Positions 52,260-61,287 of a DNA stretch of 64,000 bases are shown one piece after another. Position numbers and translations under genes: made by a program. Every line of letters starts with the position of its first letter. The first letter of the stretch is position 1. The DNA is from Falsiruegeria litorea R37 (GTDB lineage Bacteria; Pseudomonadota; Alphaproteobacteria; Rhodobacterales; Rhodobacteraceae): NCBI RefSeq assembly GCF_900172225.1, contig NZ_FWFO01000001.1, positions 806,001-870,000 of the forward strand, in the 5' to 3' direction. A model generated the notes under the pieces. It ran no database searches and was not told the DNA's origin. It worked only from the letters and a program-made list of their open reading frames with translations.

Positions 52260-54375
52260 GAGTTTCCTCCCTGTTTTTAGCGTTGTTCGTTTGGTTGTCG
52301 ATGGACCCAGATTGCGGCGGGCTCAAAAGCCTGTGCACGACAATCAGGGACATGGCCGCGGCAAGCGATATGGCCGCGGTAAGGGTATGGGGGATCAGAA
52401 TGGCTATGCCGACGATCGCGCGCAAAGCACGCTCCCAGCCGCGCAATTCATTGCGCTCAAAGCCGGTCAGTGCGGAAGAGATCATCCACATTGCCACGAC
52501 AAAGGCGATGAAGACCCAAGCGAGACCCAACCAAGTGACCGCGGTCAATTCGACCATTGCCTTTGATCGCGGCAGGTCTTCCCCGAACCAGACAAACAGC
52601 GTCTGCAATTTGTAGAGTGCGGCAGGGTGGTAGACGAAGACAAAGGGTATGATGAAGCCCGCGACCGACAGGCGGGCGGCTTGGAGGCCGGTTATCAAGG
52701 GGCTTGCGCCCGCTATCGGCGCTGCCGCGAAAGCTGCGAGCGCGACAGGCGGCGTGACGGCAGAGATCACCGCAAAGAACACAACGAACATGTGGAGTGT
52801 AAGGGGCGCTATTCCCACAGCTTCGATGCCCGATGACAACGCGATTACGATGATGAAGTACGTCGCACCTGGTGGAAGGCCCATGCCCAGGACGATCGCG
52901 CCGAGTGCCACAACAATGAGGGTCAGGAACAATGGGCCAGATGCCAACTGAGCAAGCAGCAACGACAGGCGCCCGGAGAAGCCAGACACTTGGATGAGCC
53001 CAACGATCAAGCCGATCGTCGCGACAATCACAACGATAGATGCGCTCATCCGACCAGCTTCTGCAAACGCGCCATAAATCTTGCGCCAAGACCGATAATT
53101 CGGGAACAGAACCAGCGCGGCAAGCAATGCAGTTACAAATCCATAAAACCCTGCTTTTTGCACTGAGGGCTGCGCGAACAGCATGTAGCTCATGACCCCA
53201 AGAGGTAGAATGAAGACTAGGCATTGTACTTTTTCGCGGGTGGTAAGTCTCGGTCGTTCGTCGCGCGGGAGAGCGCCGATGCCCTGACGGCGTGCTTCGA
53301 AATAGACGGTCAGGAAAATACCGATGTAGTAGAAGATCGCGGGCACAATCGCGGCAACCACGATGTATCGGTATTCAAGTCCGATTTGGCCAGCCACGAA
53401 AAAGGCAACAACGCCCATCACTGGCGGCATGATTTGCCCACCGGTTGAGGCAGAAGCCTCAACGGCCCCAGCAAAGCTTGGCTTGAAGCCAGAGCGTTTG
53501 ATGACCGGAATGGTCATCACGCCGGTGGATACGACATTAGAAATCGCCGCCCCGGACAGGGTCCCAAAAAGTGCCGAAGACGCGACCGCCGCGTGCGCGG
53601 CACCGCCTGTAATTCCACCGGTTAAGCGGTTTGCGATTTTCATTAAGAGCGAGCCTGCACCGCTTGCCATCAGCACCGAGCCAAACACCAAAAAGATGAG
53701 GACGTTCCCCGACACGACTTGCAGGGGTTGGCCGAACATGCCCCCGGTTTGAGACCAGAAGTTTAGAACCATAGATCTGATTGATTGGTCGAATGAACTT
53801 TCGGCACCCGCAAAGATGCCCGTCCATTCGGGCAGTGCACCGCGCACGACGAAATACACGATCCAGAACAGGCAAAACCCGACGATAAAGGCGCCAAACA
53901 GTCGCCATGTCAGGTAGATCGTCAGAACAGTGGCGATCGGAAACAGGATAAAGTCCATCGGTTTTGCCGATGGCAGGATGCCGACATCGACACCGAACAG
54001 CTTTCCGATCCACACGGCAAATACGAATGCAGAGAGCGCAGCCAAGACCCAGTTCACCCACTTTGCCTTCATCGGTAAGGCCAAAAATGAAATCACGAAG
54101 GACAACAGCAGCGGCAGCCCAAGGATCATGCCTGTCGGAAGTAAGAAGTTCCGCTCAAAAGACTTCAAGCCGGCGCCCAGCCAGTGCTCTTTGAAAAGCA
54201 CGCGTTGGTCCCGGCGGGACATGTCATCGAAGCCCGGTGTCGTCGTCTCGATAAACCATCGCACGAAGTCGGTGAGTGGCCCGGATGCCGCGTAGATCAC
54301 AATCACCAGCGTAAAGATAACGCCAACAAAACTGCCGAAACGCTGCTCTACCGATTTGGTCACCGCGTCGCTCAA
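52252..54375 (-). CDS. Fused TRAP transporter permease (4TM plus 12TM)
   Basis: A 707-residue membrane protein with about 16-18 helices. The N-terminal part holds the small-subunit-like helices; the large DctM-type part contains MASGAGSLLMKIANRLTGGITGGAAHAAVASSALFGTLSGAAISNVVSTG and EASASTGGQIMPPVMGVVAFFVAG, with a second-half repeat GMGLPPGATYFIIVIALSSGIEAVG. This fused form is the usual partner of TAXI receptors and uses an ion gradient. It is the first gene of the transporter operon, divergent from tetR. Confidence 0.92.
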   Translation of the reverse strand: MSDAVTKSVEQRFGSFVGVIFTLVIVIYAASGPLTDFVRWFIETTTPGFDDMSRRDQRVLFKEHWLGAGLKSFERNFLLPTGMILGLPLLLSFVISFLALPMKAKWVNWVLAALSAFVFAVWIGKLFGVDVGILPSAKPMDFILFPIATVLTIYLTWRLFGAFIVGFCLFWIVYFVVRGALPEWTGIFAGAESSFDQSIRSMVLNFWSQTGGMFGQPLQVVSGNVLIFLVFGSVLMASGAGSLLMKIANRLTGGITGGAAHAAVASSALFGTLSGAAISNVVSTGVMTIPVIKRSGFKPSFAGAVEASASTGGQIMPPVMGVVAFFVAGQIGLEYRYIVVAAIVPAIFYYIGIFLTVYFEARRQGIGALPRDERPRLTTREKVQCLVFILPLGVMSYMLFAQPSVQKAGFYGFVTALLAALVLFPNYRSWRKIYGAFAEAGRMSASIVVIVATIGLIVGLIQVSGFSGRLSLLLAQLASGPLFLTLIVVALGAIVLGMGLPPGATYFIIVIALSSGIEAVGIAPLTLHMFVVFFAVISAVTPPVALAAFAAAPIAGASPLITGLQAARLSVAGFIIPFVFVYHPAALYKLQTLFVWFGEDLPRSKAMVELTAVTWLGLAWVFIAFVVAMWMISSALTGFERNELRGWERALRAIVGIAILIPHTLTAAISLAAAMSLIVVHRLLSPPQSGSIDNQTNNAKNREETHA

Positions 54376-54401
54376 GACATCCTCCCAATGTCAAAAACAA
54401 A

Positions 54402-54417
54402 AATGAGAATACTCATT
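54402..54417. promoter_or_regulatory. TetR-type dyad AATGAG-AATA-CTCATT
   Basis: A perfect 6-bp inverted repeat with four central bases in the 106-base gap between the TRAP permease and tetR. It lies 4 bases upstream of the tetR -35 box, well placed to control both directions. Confidence 0.65.
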
Positions 54418-54421
54418 CTTG

Positions 54422-54450
54422 TTGACATGGCAAGCCATCCTTTGCACGAT
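54422..54450 (+). promoter_or_regulatory. Candidate promoter of the tetR-sulfatase operon
   Basis: A consensus -35 TTGACA (54422-54427) and a weak -10 CACGAT (54445-54450) are 17 bases apart, 31 bases before the GTG start of tetR. A second small palindrome, ATGGC-AA-GCCAT, lies inside the spacer. Confidence 0.5.
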
Positions 54451-54481
54451 TTGAACAAAGGCCAAACACGGGGATTGCAGC

Positions 54482-55171
54482 GTGGACACCACTCTTCTGG
54501 AACTAGTTGATCCGATCCCGGGGGTGCGGCCCGCAGAGCAGAACCGCAGCAGAGCGCTACAGGACAGGTTCGTCACCGCTGGGCGCGAGGTTCTGTTGTC
54601 GACCCGACTGGACGATCTCGCGATCCCTGCTCTTGCCAAGGCTGCGAACAGTTCGGTCGGCGGATTTTATTCGCGCTTCGAAACCAAGGACGCGTTCTTC
54701 GAATTCTTGAGGCACCGTATGCTCACCGAGCATATGACCCTTTATAGCGAACACCTATCGCCTTCTCGGTTCGACGGCAAAACCCGACAGGATGTGAGCG
54801 AAGCCTTTGTGGATGTCATGCTGATTGTCTTTTCGGGACACTGGCGTGGTGTTCTGCGCGAAGCTTACGCTCTGTTGACGCTACGGCCTGAAAGCTGGGC
54901 ACCCATGAAGGCGCGCGGTCAGTATCTTCGGCAGCGCGTAACGGAGTTGTATAGCCCTCTTGTTAGCAATCGTGTTGGGCTTGAAGAGCGGGTTTCTTTC
55001 GCCATGCAACTGCTGTTTTCGGCGCTCAACAACGAGATGATGAACCCGAACCTGTCGTTCAGCATCAAAGATGAAGCGTTTCGCCGTCATCTGATTGTCA
55101 CCTTGGATACGCTCGTCGCCGGGGATTTGACACTGCCCGTGACGGGTGGAGAGGGCAAACACGATGCATGA
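54482..55171 (+). CDS. TetR/AcrR-family regulator
   Basis: A 229-residue regulator from a GTG start at 54482. The helix-turn-helix LLSTRLDDLAIPALAKAANSSVGGFYSRFETKDAFFEFL spans about residues 38-78; the ligand-binding domain follows. It is divergent from the TRAP transporter and its last codons overlap the alkylsulfatase start by eight bases, so it is coexpressed with the catabolic genes. It most likely represses both units and is released by the imported compound. Confidence 0.9.
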   Translation: MDTTLLELVDPIPGVRPAEQNRSRALQDRFVTAGREVLLSTRLDDLAIPALAKAANSSVGGFYSRFETKDAFFEFLRHRMLTEHMTLYSEHLSPSRFDGKTRQDVSEAFVDVMLIVFSGHWRGVLREAYALLTLRPESWAPMKARGQYLRQRVTELYSPLVSNRVGLEERVSFAMQLLFSALNNEMMNPNLSFSIKDEAFRRHLIVTLDTLVAGDLTLPVTGGEGKHDA

Positions 55172-57050
55172 CCTGAGTGCCCTAGAGGAACGGCTATTGG
55201 CGTCCACTGAAGCCGCCAACAGTTCTGTCGCCACGCGCCTGCCACTCAACGATCTTGCGGATTTCGACGCAGCCCAAAGAGGGAAGATCGCGGACCTTCC
55301 GTTCGGCGGGGTCATGAATGCGCATAGGAGCAAAGCTTGGGATATGGCGCAATACGATTTCCTTAGGGAAGAGTGCCCTGTCACGGTCAATCCGTCGCTC
55401 TGGCGCATGGCGCAGTTGAACGCGATCGGCGGGCTGTTTGAGGTGACGCGAGGTGTTTGGCAGGCGCGCGGCTTTGACTATGCGAACATGACGATCATCC
55501 AAGGTGACACCGGCTGGATTCTTGTCGATCCGCTTATGACCGCCGAAACGTCCGCATCTGCATTGCAAGTCGTCAACGATACATTGGGCGCGCGCGACGT
55601 GAGTGCCGTGATCATAACGCACACGCACCCTGATCATTTTGGTGGCTTGCGTGGTGTGGTCGATGCTGCAGCACCACCGCCGATCTATGCCCCCGAAGGC
55701 TTTATGGACTACGCCGCTTCAGAAGGCGTGCTGGGCGGCAACCATACATCACGGCGGGCGATTTATCAGTTCGGTCTAACGTTGGGAGAAGGCGCCGAAG
55801 GCACCGTCGATGGGGGCATTGGAAAAACCGTCGGCAAAGGCAGCCGCACCTTTGTGCCGCCAACAGAGTTCGTCGGCGAAACCGGCGCAGAACGCATTAT
55901 CGACGGCGTGCGCTTTGTCTTTGCGATGGCAAGCGGAACAGAAGCACCGGCCGAATTCACGTTTCTATTGCCGGATCATCGAGTGATGTGCATGGCCGAG
56001 GTTTGTACGCAAACACAGCATAACATTCTGACCCCGCGCGGCGCGCAGGTGCGCGATGCTCTGCTTTGGGCCCGGTGCATCGACGAGGCGGCCACTTTGT
56101 TTGCCGATCAGGCGGACGTACTCATCAATTGCCACAACTGGCCCGTTTGGGGGCAAGACAATCTGCGAGCTTATCTTGCGGAGCAGCGGGACATTTACAA
56201 ATACATCCACGACCAGACTCTGCGGCTCGCCAATCTTGGGCACACACCAAATGAGATTGCTGAGAAGATCGCAGAGCCGGACTGGCTCAGCACTAAGTTC
56301 CATGCGCGCGGTTATTACGGAACGCTCAAGTTCAATGCACGTGCCGTATACCAGTACTACTATGGATTCTTCGATGGCAACCCGGTCAACATTGATCCGC
56401 TAGCGCCAACTGCTTTGGGGACGCGGTTGACAGAGGCCTTGGGCGGGCCTGATCGCGTCATGGAACTAGCGCAAAAGGCCATTGAAGACGACGACCTGCA
56501 ATGGGCCGCGACGCTGCTTTCCGGCCTTGCCTTTGCAAAAGAAGGTGGAGCACGTGCCAAGCGCCTGCTTGCCCTCGTATATCGGCATCAAGGCTTCCGC
56601 GATGAAAGCGGCATTATGCGCAACATCTACCTGATGGGCGCAAAGGAGCTTGAGGAAGGCGTCACGCCTGTGCCTGCAGCCGGTGGGCGTAACGCAGATC
56701 TTGCCGCGACACTCAGCGCAAAAGATTGGTTTGACGCTTACGCCCTACGGCTGAATGCCGACAAAGCAAGAGATGTGAACCTTGTCTTGAACTTCAACGT
56801 TGATGGGCAAGACCTATGCGTCACGGTTCTGCGACAAGTCGAATTCGCGCGCATGAACGTGCTACATCCGAACCCGGATGCCGAAATCACCGTGTCCTTG
56901 CCGCTTCTGGAGGGTCTCGCAAATGGAGATCTGTCCTTCGAGGATGCCCAATCCAAAGGCGCCTTGATCAAAGGGAACTCAGAAGCCTTGAAACATTGGC
57001 TGGCGCTGCATGACACGTTCGACCTTTGGTTCGACATTGTGACGCCATGA
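55164..57050 (+). CDS. Metallo-beta-lactamase-type alkylsulfatase
   Basis: About 628 residues from the ATG at 55164. The zinc motif THTHPDHFGG (HxHxDH) and EVCTQTQHNILTPRGAQVRDALLW are those of the SdsA1/BDS1 alkylsulfatases; a dimerisation domain (MELAQKAIEDDDLQWAATLLSGLAF) and a C-terminal SCP2-like domain (LVLNFNVDGQDLCVTVLRQVEFARMNVL, ISLPLLEGL-like segment) complete the layout. Unlike secreted SdsA1 it has no signal peptide, so it should act on an imported alkyl sulfate. These enzymes cleave the C-O bond with inversion. Its stop overlaps the next start (ATGA). Confidence 0.9.
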   Translation: MHDLSALEERLLASTEAANSSVATRLPLNDLADFDAAQRGKIADLPFGGVMNAHRSKAWDMAQYDFLREECPVTVNPSLWRMAQLNAIGGLFEVTRGVWQARGFDYANMTIIQGDTGWILVDPLMTAETSASALQVVNDTLGARDVSAVIITHTHPDHFGGLRGVVDAAAPPPIYAPEGFMDYAASEGVLGGNHTSRRAIYQFGLTLGEGAEGTVDGGIGKTVGKGSRTFVPPTEFVGETGAERIIDGVRFVFAMASGTEAPAEFTFLLPDHRVMCMAEVCTQTQHNILTPRGAQVRDALLWARCIDEAATLFADQADVLINCHNWPVWGQDNLRAYLAEQRDIYKYIHDQTLRLANLGHTPNEIAEKIAEPDWLSTKFHARGYYGTLKFNARAVYQYYYGFFDGNPVNIDPLAPTALGTRLTEALGGPDRVMELAQKAIEDDDLQWAATLLSGLAFAKEGGARAKRLLALVYRHQGFRDESGIMRNIYLMGAKELEEGVTPVPAAGGRNADLAATLSAKDWFDAYALRLNADKARDVNLVLNFNVDGQDLCVTVLRQVEFARMNVLHPNPDAEITVSLPLLEGLANGDLSFEDAQSKGALIKGNSEALKHWLALHDTFDLWFDIVTP

Positions 57051-58063
57051 AGCAAGGTGTCTGGTCTGTCGATGACGCGCGTTCTCTCCGTTTTCAAGAT
57101 GGCGCGCGACGGTCTGAGTGGCACAATCGATACGGACGCCACGTGCAACATCTCGTCCAAGCGGCATTTCACGCGTCTGGCACAGTTTTCGGCGACCGCG
57201 TTTACTCGCCGGTATTGCGACGTGCATCCGCGCGAATGAACGCAAATCGCGAAACCGCGTACAATGGATACGACCCGAAACCAACCGACATTATCTGCTC
57301 GGCTTACTTCAAGGCCGGGACAAACTGGATCATGCATGTGTGCTATCAGATTGCCCATCTGGGCCAAGGTGAGTTCGCACATGTTCAAGACGAAATCGCG
57401 TGGCCGGACGCCGCTCAACCCAAGTACTGGCGCGCGCTGTCGGATGACAACGCAAGCGCATCGCCAACAGGCTATCGTGTTGTTAAATCTCACCTCTCAG
57501 CCGATCGCACGCCCATCTATAGCCCGGCAAAGTTCATCGCCATGACGCGCGATCCCGTGGATTGCGCGGCGTCTGGGTATCATTTCTTTGCCAAGCTCTA
57601 CTTTGGTCCGATGACACCGCCGCCTGACGTCTGGCTTCGGTTTTTCGGGTCGGAACATGCGTTCTGGGGGCCATGGTGCGATTTCACCGCGTCGTGGTGG
57701 GCCGAGCGGCATCGCAAGAATGTGCTGTTCCTGCGCTTCGAAGACATGAAATCTGCACCGGAAAATACCGTTGCGCAGATCGCTGGCTTTCTGGGTGTAG
57801 ACCTTTCGACAGGCCAAATCGAGCGCGTGCTAGAGCGGACATCGTTCAAGGCCATGAAGGCGCAAAATGAAAAGTTCTATCCCGTACGGCAAACAATCTG
57901 GAGTGCGCCCAAGGGGGAGATCATCCGCAAAGGCGCCGTGGGTGATGGCGACGCCCTGTTCTCAGATGCTGCCATCCGAAACTACCGCGCGTCCATGTCC
58001 GAAGGCCTCAACCGAGCCGGATCGGATTTTCCCTTCTATGACCTCCTTGAGGGCACTTCATGA
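57047..58063 (+). CDS. PAPS-dependent sulfotransferase
   Basis: About 338 residues if the ATG at 57047 is used, which overlaps the alkylsulfatase stop; a second ATG at 57236 gives 275 residues and starts nearer the usual N-terminus (NGYDPKPTDIICSAYFKAGTNWI). The PAPS 5' loop FKAGTNW, the 3' site RDPVDCAASGYHFF and the C-terminal RKGAVGDG are intact. It transfers sulfate from PAPS to an alcohol or amine in the cytoplasm. A sulfotransferase inside a sulfatase operon is unexpected. The stop overlaps the GMC start (ATGA). See the finding on its N-terminus. Confidence 0.85.
   Translation: MKQGVWSVDDARSLRFQDGARRSEWHNRYGRHVQHLVQAAFHASGTVFGDRVYSPVLRRASARMNANRETAYNGYDPKPTDIICSAYFKAGTNWIMHVCYQIAHLGQGEFAHVQDEIAWPDAAQPKYWRALSDDNASASPTGYRVVKSHLSADRTPIYSPAKFIAMTRDPVDCAASGYHFFAKLYFGPMTPPPDVWLRFFGSEHAFWGPWCDFTASWWAERHRKNVLFLRFEDMKSAPENTVAQIAGFLGVDLSTGQIERVLERTSFKAMKAQNEKFYPVRQTIWSAPKGEIIRKGAVGDGDALFSDAAIRNYRASMSEGLNRAGSDFPFYDLLEGTS
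57072..57239 (+). CDS. Small overlapping ORF or displaced N-terminus of the sulfotransferase
   Basis: A 55-codon frame (MTRVLSVFKMARDGLSGTID, then ISSKRHFTRLAQFSA) whose TGA at 57237-57239 overlaps the ATG at 57236 in ATGA fashion. Third positions are strongly G/C, better than in the competing 57047 frame over the same bases. It may be a translated leader peptide or the true N-terminus separated from the sulfotransferase by a frameshift. No ribosome site is obvious. Residues like RHFTRL and YCDVHPRE look protein-like. Confidence 0.35.
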   Translation: MTRVLSVFKMARDGLSGTIDTDATCNISSKRHFTRLAQFSATAFTRRYCDVHPRE

Positions 58064-59667
58064 AGAAACTCGAATTCGATTATGTGATTGTCGGCGGAGG
58101 GTCGGCGGGATGCGTGGTTGCCGCACGCCTTGCGGCCGAAAGCGGCGGCACAGTTGCCCTGATCGAACGCGGACGCACGGACAGCAACCGTTGGATCCAA
58201 ATCCCCGCCACGTTTTTCAAAGCCCTGCAAAGTCAGGATGCAGAGGCAATTATTTCCGAACCCGACGACAGCCTTGGTGGATTGAAGTTTCCGGTGCCGC
58301 AAGCGCGTGTGCTGGGTGGGGGATCGTCCGTCAACGGCATGCTTTATATGCGTGGCCAGGCTCAGGATTATGATGACTGGGCCGAAGTGCATGGCTGCGA
58401 CGGATGGCGCTATCAGGACGTTTTGCCTGTTTTCAAGCGCCAAGAGGCCAATCGGCAGTTTGTGAACGAATACCACGGAACAAAGGGGCCGCTTGTCGTT
58501 GATGGGCCATCTGCGCCCCATCCGGTCTCTGAGCGTCTGATTGATGCCACGGTTTCAGCGGGTGTGCCGCGAACCGACGACTTCAACGGCGCACGTCAAG
58601 AAGGTGCTGGCTGGTATCAGGTCACAGCGAGCAAAGGGCAGCGTCAGTCCGCTGCCTATTGTTTTTTGGCGCCAGAGCTGTCCCGTGAGACCCTAACCGT
58701 TTTGACGGGTCATATTGTACAGCGCGTGAGGATTGAAAACAGACGCGCCGTCGCCATCGAGGCAAAGGGCTCAGATGGCAATGACATTCTGATCCGGTCG
58801 AGACGGGAAATCGTGTTGACCGCTGGCAGCTTCCAGACACCAAAACTCCTGATGCTATCGGGCATCGGACCGCGGGATGAACTTGATCGGCACGGCATCG
58901 ACATCGTGCACGAAGCAGATGAGGTCGGACGCAATTATCAGGATCATGTCGGCGCACCGGTCACCCGGCGACTGCTGAAGCCCGTTGGTCTTCACGGATC
59001 AGACAAGGGATTGAAGGCGCTCAAACATGGCTTGGACTACTTCGTGTTTCGGCGCGGTTTGCTGACGTCAAACCTGCTGGACGCCGGTGCTTGCGTCGAT
59101 ACCGACGGAGATGGCAGGCCGGATGTGCAATACAACCTTGCGCCTTTCGCGCCGGGTGCTCCCGGGCAACCACCGCTCAATTTTCATGCGGTGCAAATTC
59201 ACCCGATGACGATGAGACCGAAGTCGCGAGGCCGTCTCGGATTGACGTCGCGCGACCCGCTAGAACCTCCAAAATTCGTGTCCGACGCGCTGCGCGAAGA
59301 GGCCGATATGGACACACTGCGGCGTGGCGTCCGGCTTGCTCAGGATATATTTTCTCAACCTGAACTACGGGACCTTGTTGGCGAAGAGATCTGGCCAGGG
59401 CCGGATGTCAGCACTGCGGTCGGCTCTAACACGTTCGATGACGCGATCCGCTCCCAGGCGCGTACAATCTACCATCCTGCCGGTACATGTCGCATGGGCC
59501 CGACTGAAGCGTCTGTCGTGGACACCCAACTGCGCGTATATGGCATCGAAGGCCTTCGAGTGGCGGATTGTTCGGTCATGCCGGCACTCGTGTCTGGAAA
59601 CACCAACGCACCCACGATGATGATTGCCGGATGTGCCGCCCAACTCATTCTTGCGGACGCACGATAG
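58060..59667 (+). CDS. GMC-family FAD oxidoreductase (choline-dehydrogenase-like)
   Basis: A 535-residue flavoprotein. The dinucleotide fold FDYVIVGGGSAGCVVAARLAAE is at residues 6-27, the FAD-binding VLGGGSSVNGMLYMRGQAQDYDDWAE and VLTAGSFQTPKLLMLSGIGP follow, and the catalytic His and Asn lie in YHPAGTCRMG and SGNTNAPTMMIAG. It oxidises a primary or secondary alcohol, plausibly the alcohol released by the sulfatases. No signal peptide. Seventeen bases separate it from the sulfatase gene. Confidence 0.92.
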   Translation: MKKLEFDYVIVGGGSAGCVVAARLAAESGGTVALIERGRTDSNRWIQIPATFFKALQSQDAEAIISEPDDSLGGLKFPVPQARVLGGGSSVNGMLYMRGQAQDYDDWAEVHGCDGWRYQDVLPVFKRQEANRQFVNEYHGTKGPLVVDGPSAPHPVSERLIDATVSAGVPRTDDFNGARQEGAGWYQVTASKGQRQSAAYCFLAPELSRETLTVLTGHIVQRVRIENRRAVAIEAKGSDGNDILIRSRREIVLTAGSFQTPKLLMLSGIGPRDELDRHGIDIVHEADEVGRNYQDHVGAPVTRRLLKPVGLHGSDKGLKALKHGLDYFVFRRGLLTSNLLDAGACVDTDGDGRPDVQYNLAPFAPGAPGQPPLNFHAVQIHPMTMRPKSRGRLGLTSRDPLEPPKFVSDALREEADMDTLRRGVRLAQDIFSQPELRDLVGEEIWPGPDVSTAVGSNTFDDAIRSQARTIYHPAGTCRMGPTEASVVDTQLRVYGIEGLRVADCSVMPALVSGNTNAPTMMIAGCAAQLILADAR

Positions 59668-59684
59668 CCAAGAAAGGCTTAAAA

Positions 59685-61154
59685 TTGAAACGACCGAATA
59701 TCCTGTTGTTCATGTCTGATAATCAGCCAGCGGACCTTTTGGGGTGTTATGGAAATGACGAAGTCATAACGCCGCATTTGAATGGACTCGCAGCGCGCGG
59801 TGTTCGGTTTTCAAATGCCTATTGCGTCAACGCGATGTGTTCGCCCTGCCGCGCATCCGTGCTGACTGGCCTCATGCCCAGTCAGCACGGCATTCATAAC
59901 TGGCTCGATGATCGATTGATTGATCATTGGCCAGAAAACTGGTCCGCCATTGGGGGCTTCGCCAACATCCCCACCATCATGAAACAGGCCGGGTACACGA
60001 CCGCGTTGATTGGCAAGTTTCACCTCGGCGTCCCGTTTACTCCACAACTGGCCTTTGATCACTGGGTGACTTTCCCGCACGGACACACGACGAGTTTTTA
60101 CGACAATGAGGTAATCGACCAGGAACAACGCTACAGGTTCGCTGGGCACACCGTTGACTTCTTCACGGATAAAACCATCGAGTTCCTCGAAGGTCAGGCC
60201 GGACAAGACGACCCTTTCTTTGCGTTTGTGCCATACAACGGTCCTTACGGTCATTGGCCGTCGATCAAGGGTCGCGCAAAGACGGAATTTGCAGATCTCT
60301 ATGATGACGCCGACATGCATTCGATCCCGCGTGAGGGTCTGTCGATCGATGTGATCGAGCGGTTTGGACTTCGGGTTGTCGAGGGCGGTGTGCGCGAGCA
60401 ACTCAAGGGCCCGCTTCTTTTGCCCAACAATATTGAGTCGCTCCGCAATTACTTTGCGCAGGTCAGTTTGATCGATCATGGGGTAGGGCGCATTCTGTCG
60501 GCACTGGATCGGTTGGACCTCGATCAAGACACCATTGTGATCTACACCGCCGATCACGGATTTTCGCTGGGCCACAATGGTGTCTGGGGACATGGCGCCG
60601 CCGCGTTCCCCGCCACAGGGCACCGGCCATCCTACAACATCCCACTGATCTTCAGCGGCGGCGGGACCACAAATGGCCATCTGTGCGAAGATCTCGTCAG
60701 CCAGATTGATCTGTTTCCAACGTTGGCTAGCTTAGCTGGTGTAAATAACGCCACACCCAGCCATCCGAGTGCTGCGAAGGATCTTGCGCCTGCCTTGGCT
60801 GGAGATGATTTGGCAGGGACAGATGCGGTCTTCTATGAGCAGGAAGAAACGCGGGTCGTACGGACAGAGGAGTGGCTCTATGTCAGTCGCTTCAAAGATG
60901 CGCCGTCTTACACTTTGAGCGACGAGCTGTATCACATTGCAAGCGATCCGAACGAACGCAACAACCTGATTGACGATCCAACACAGTCTGAGACAGTTGC
61001 CAAGCTAACTAAAAAAATCTGTGCATACTTCGACGCATTCTCGTCCGAAAAGTACGACTTGTGGAAGGGTGGTTCAGCGGCATCGAATGTCAGCTTTGAC
61101 AAGTTTTGGAAAGACGCATGGGGTGAAGACTGGTCGCCTGAGTACAGCGCATGA
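59685..61154 (+). CDS. Formylglycine-dependent sulfatase
   Basis: About 489 residues from a TTG start at 59685 with AGAAAGG seven bases upstream; it gives MKRPNILLFMSDNQPADLLGC, the expected start of a sulfatase. The FGly signature is C-S-P-C-R in NAMCSPCRASVLTG, the second metal site YTADHGFSLGHNGVWGHG. The Cys-type signature needs a formylglycine-generating enzyme, not seen in this window. No signal peptide, so cytoplasmic. It cleaves the S-O bond, unlike the alkylsulfatase in the same operon. It is the last gene before the recombinase remnant. Confidence 0.9.
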   Translation: MKRPNILLFMSDNQPADLLGCYGNDEVITPHLNGLAARGVRFSNAYCVNAMCSPCRASVLTGLMPSQHGIHNWLDDRLIDHWPENWSAIGGFANIPTIMKQAGYTTALIGKFHLGVPFTPQLAFDHWVTFPHGHTTSFYDNEVIDQEQRYRFAGHTVDFFTDKTIEFLEGQAGQDDPFFAFVPYNGPYGHWPSIKGRAKTEFADLYDDADMHSIPREGLSIDVIERFGLRVVEGGVREQLKGPLLLPNNIESLRNYFAQVSLIDHGVGRILSALDRLDLDQDTIVIYTADHGFSLGHNGVWGHGAAAFPATGHRPSYNIPLIFSGGGTTNGHLCEDLVSQIDLFPTLASLAGVNNATPSHPSAAKDLAPALAGDDLAGTDAVFYEQEETRVVRTEEWLYVSRFKDAPSYTLSDELYHIASDPNERNNLIDDPTQSETVAKLTKKICAYFDAFSSEKYDLWKGGSAASNVSFDKFWKDAWGEDWSPEYSA

Positions 61155-61287
61155 ACGGCACACATCGGAAACATCGGTCCGGTTCGTTTGTATTTAACAT
61201 AAGACAGACTCTACTCCGTCGGGCAACCTCCGCTTTCGGAAAGCTGCGCCGCGGCATCGCAGGCGGCAACCGGCGTCGGCTCCGGGC

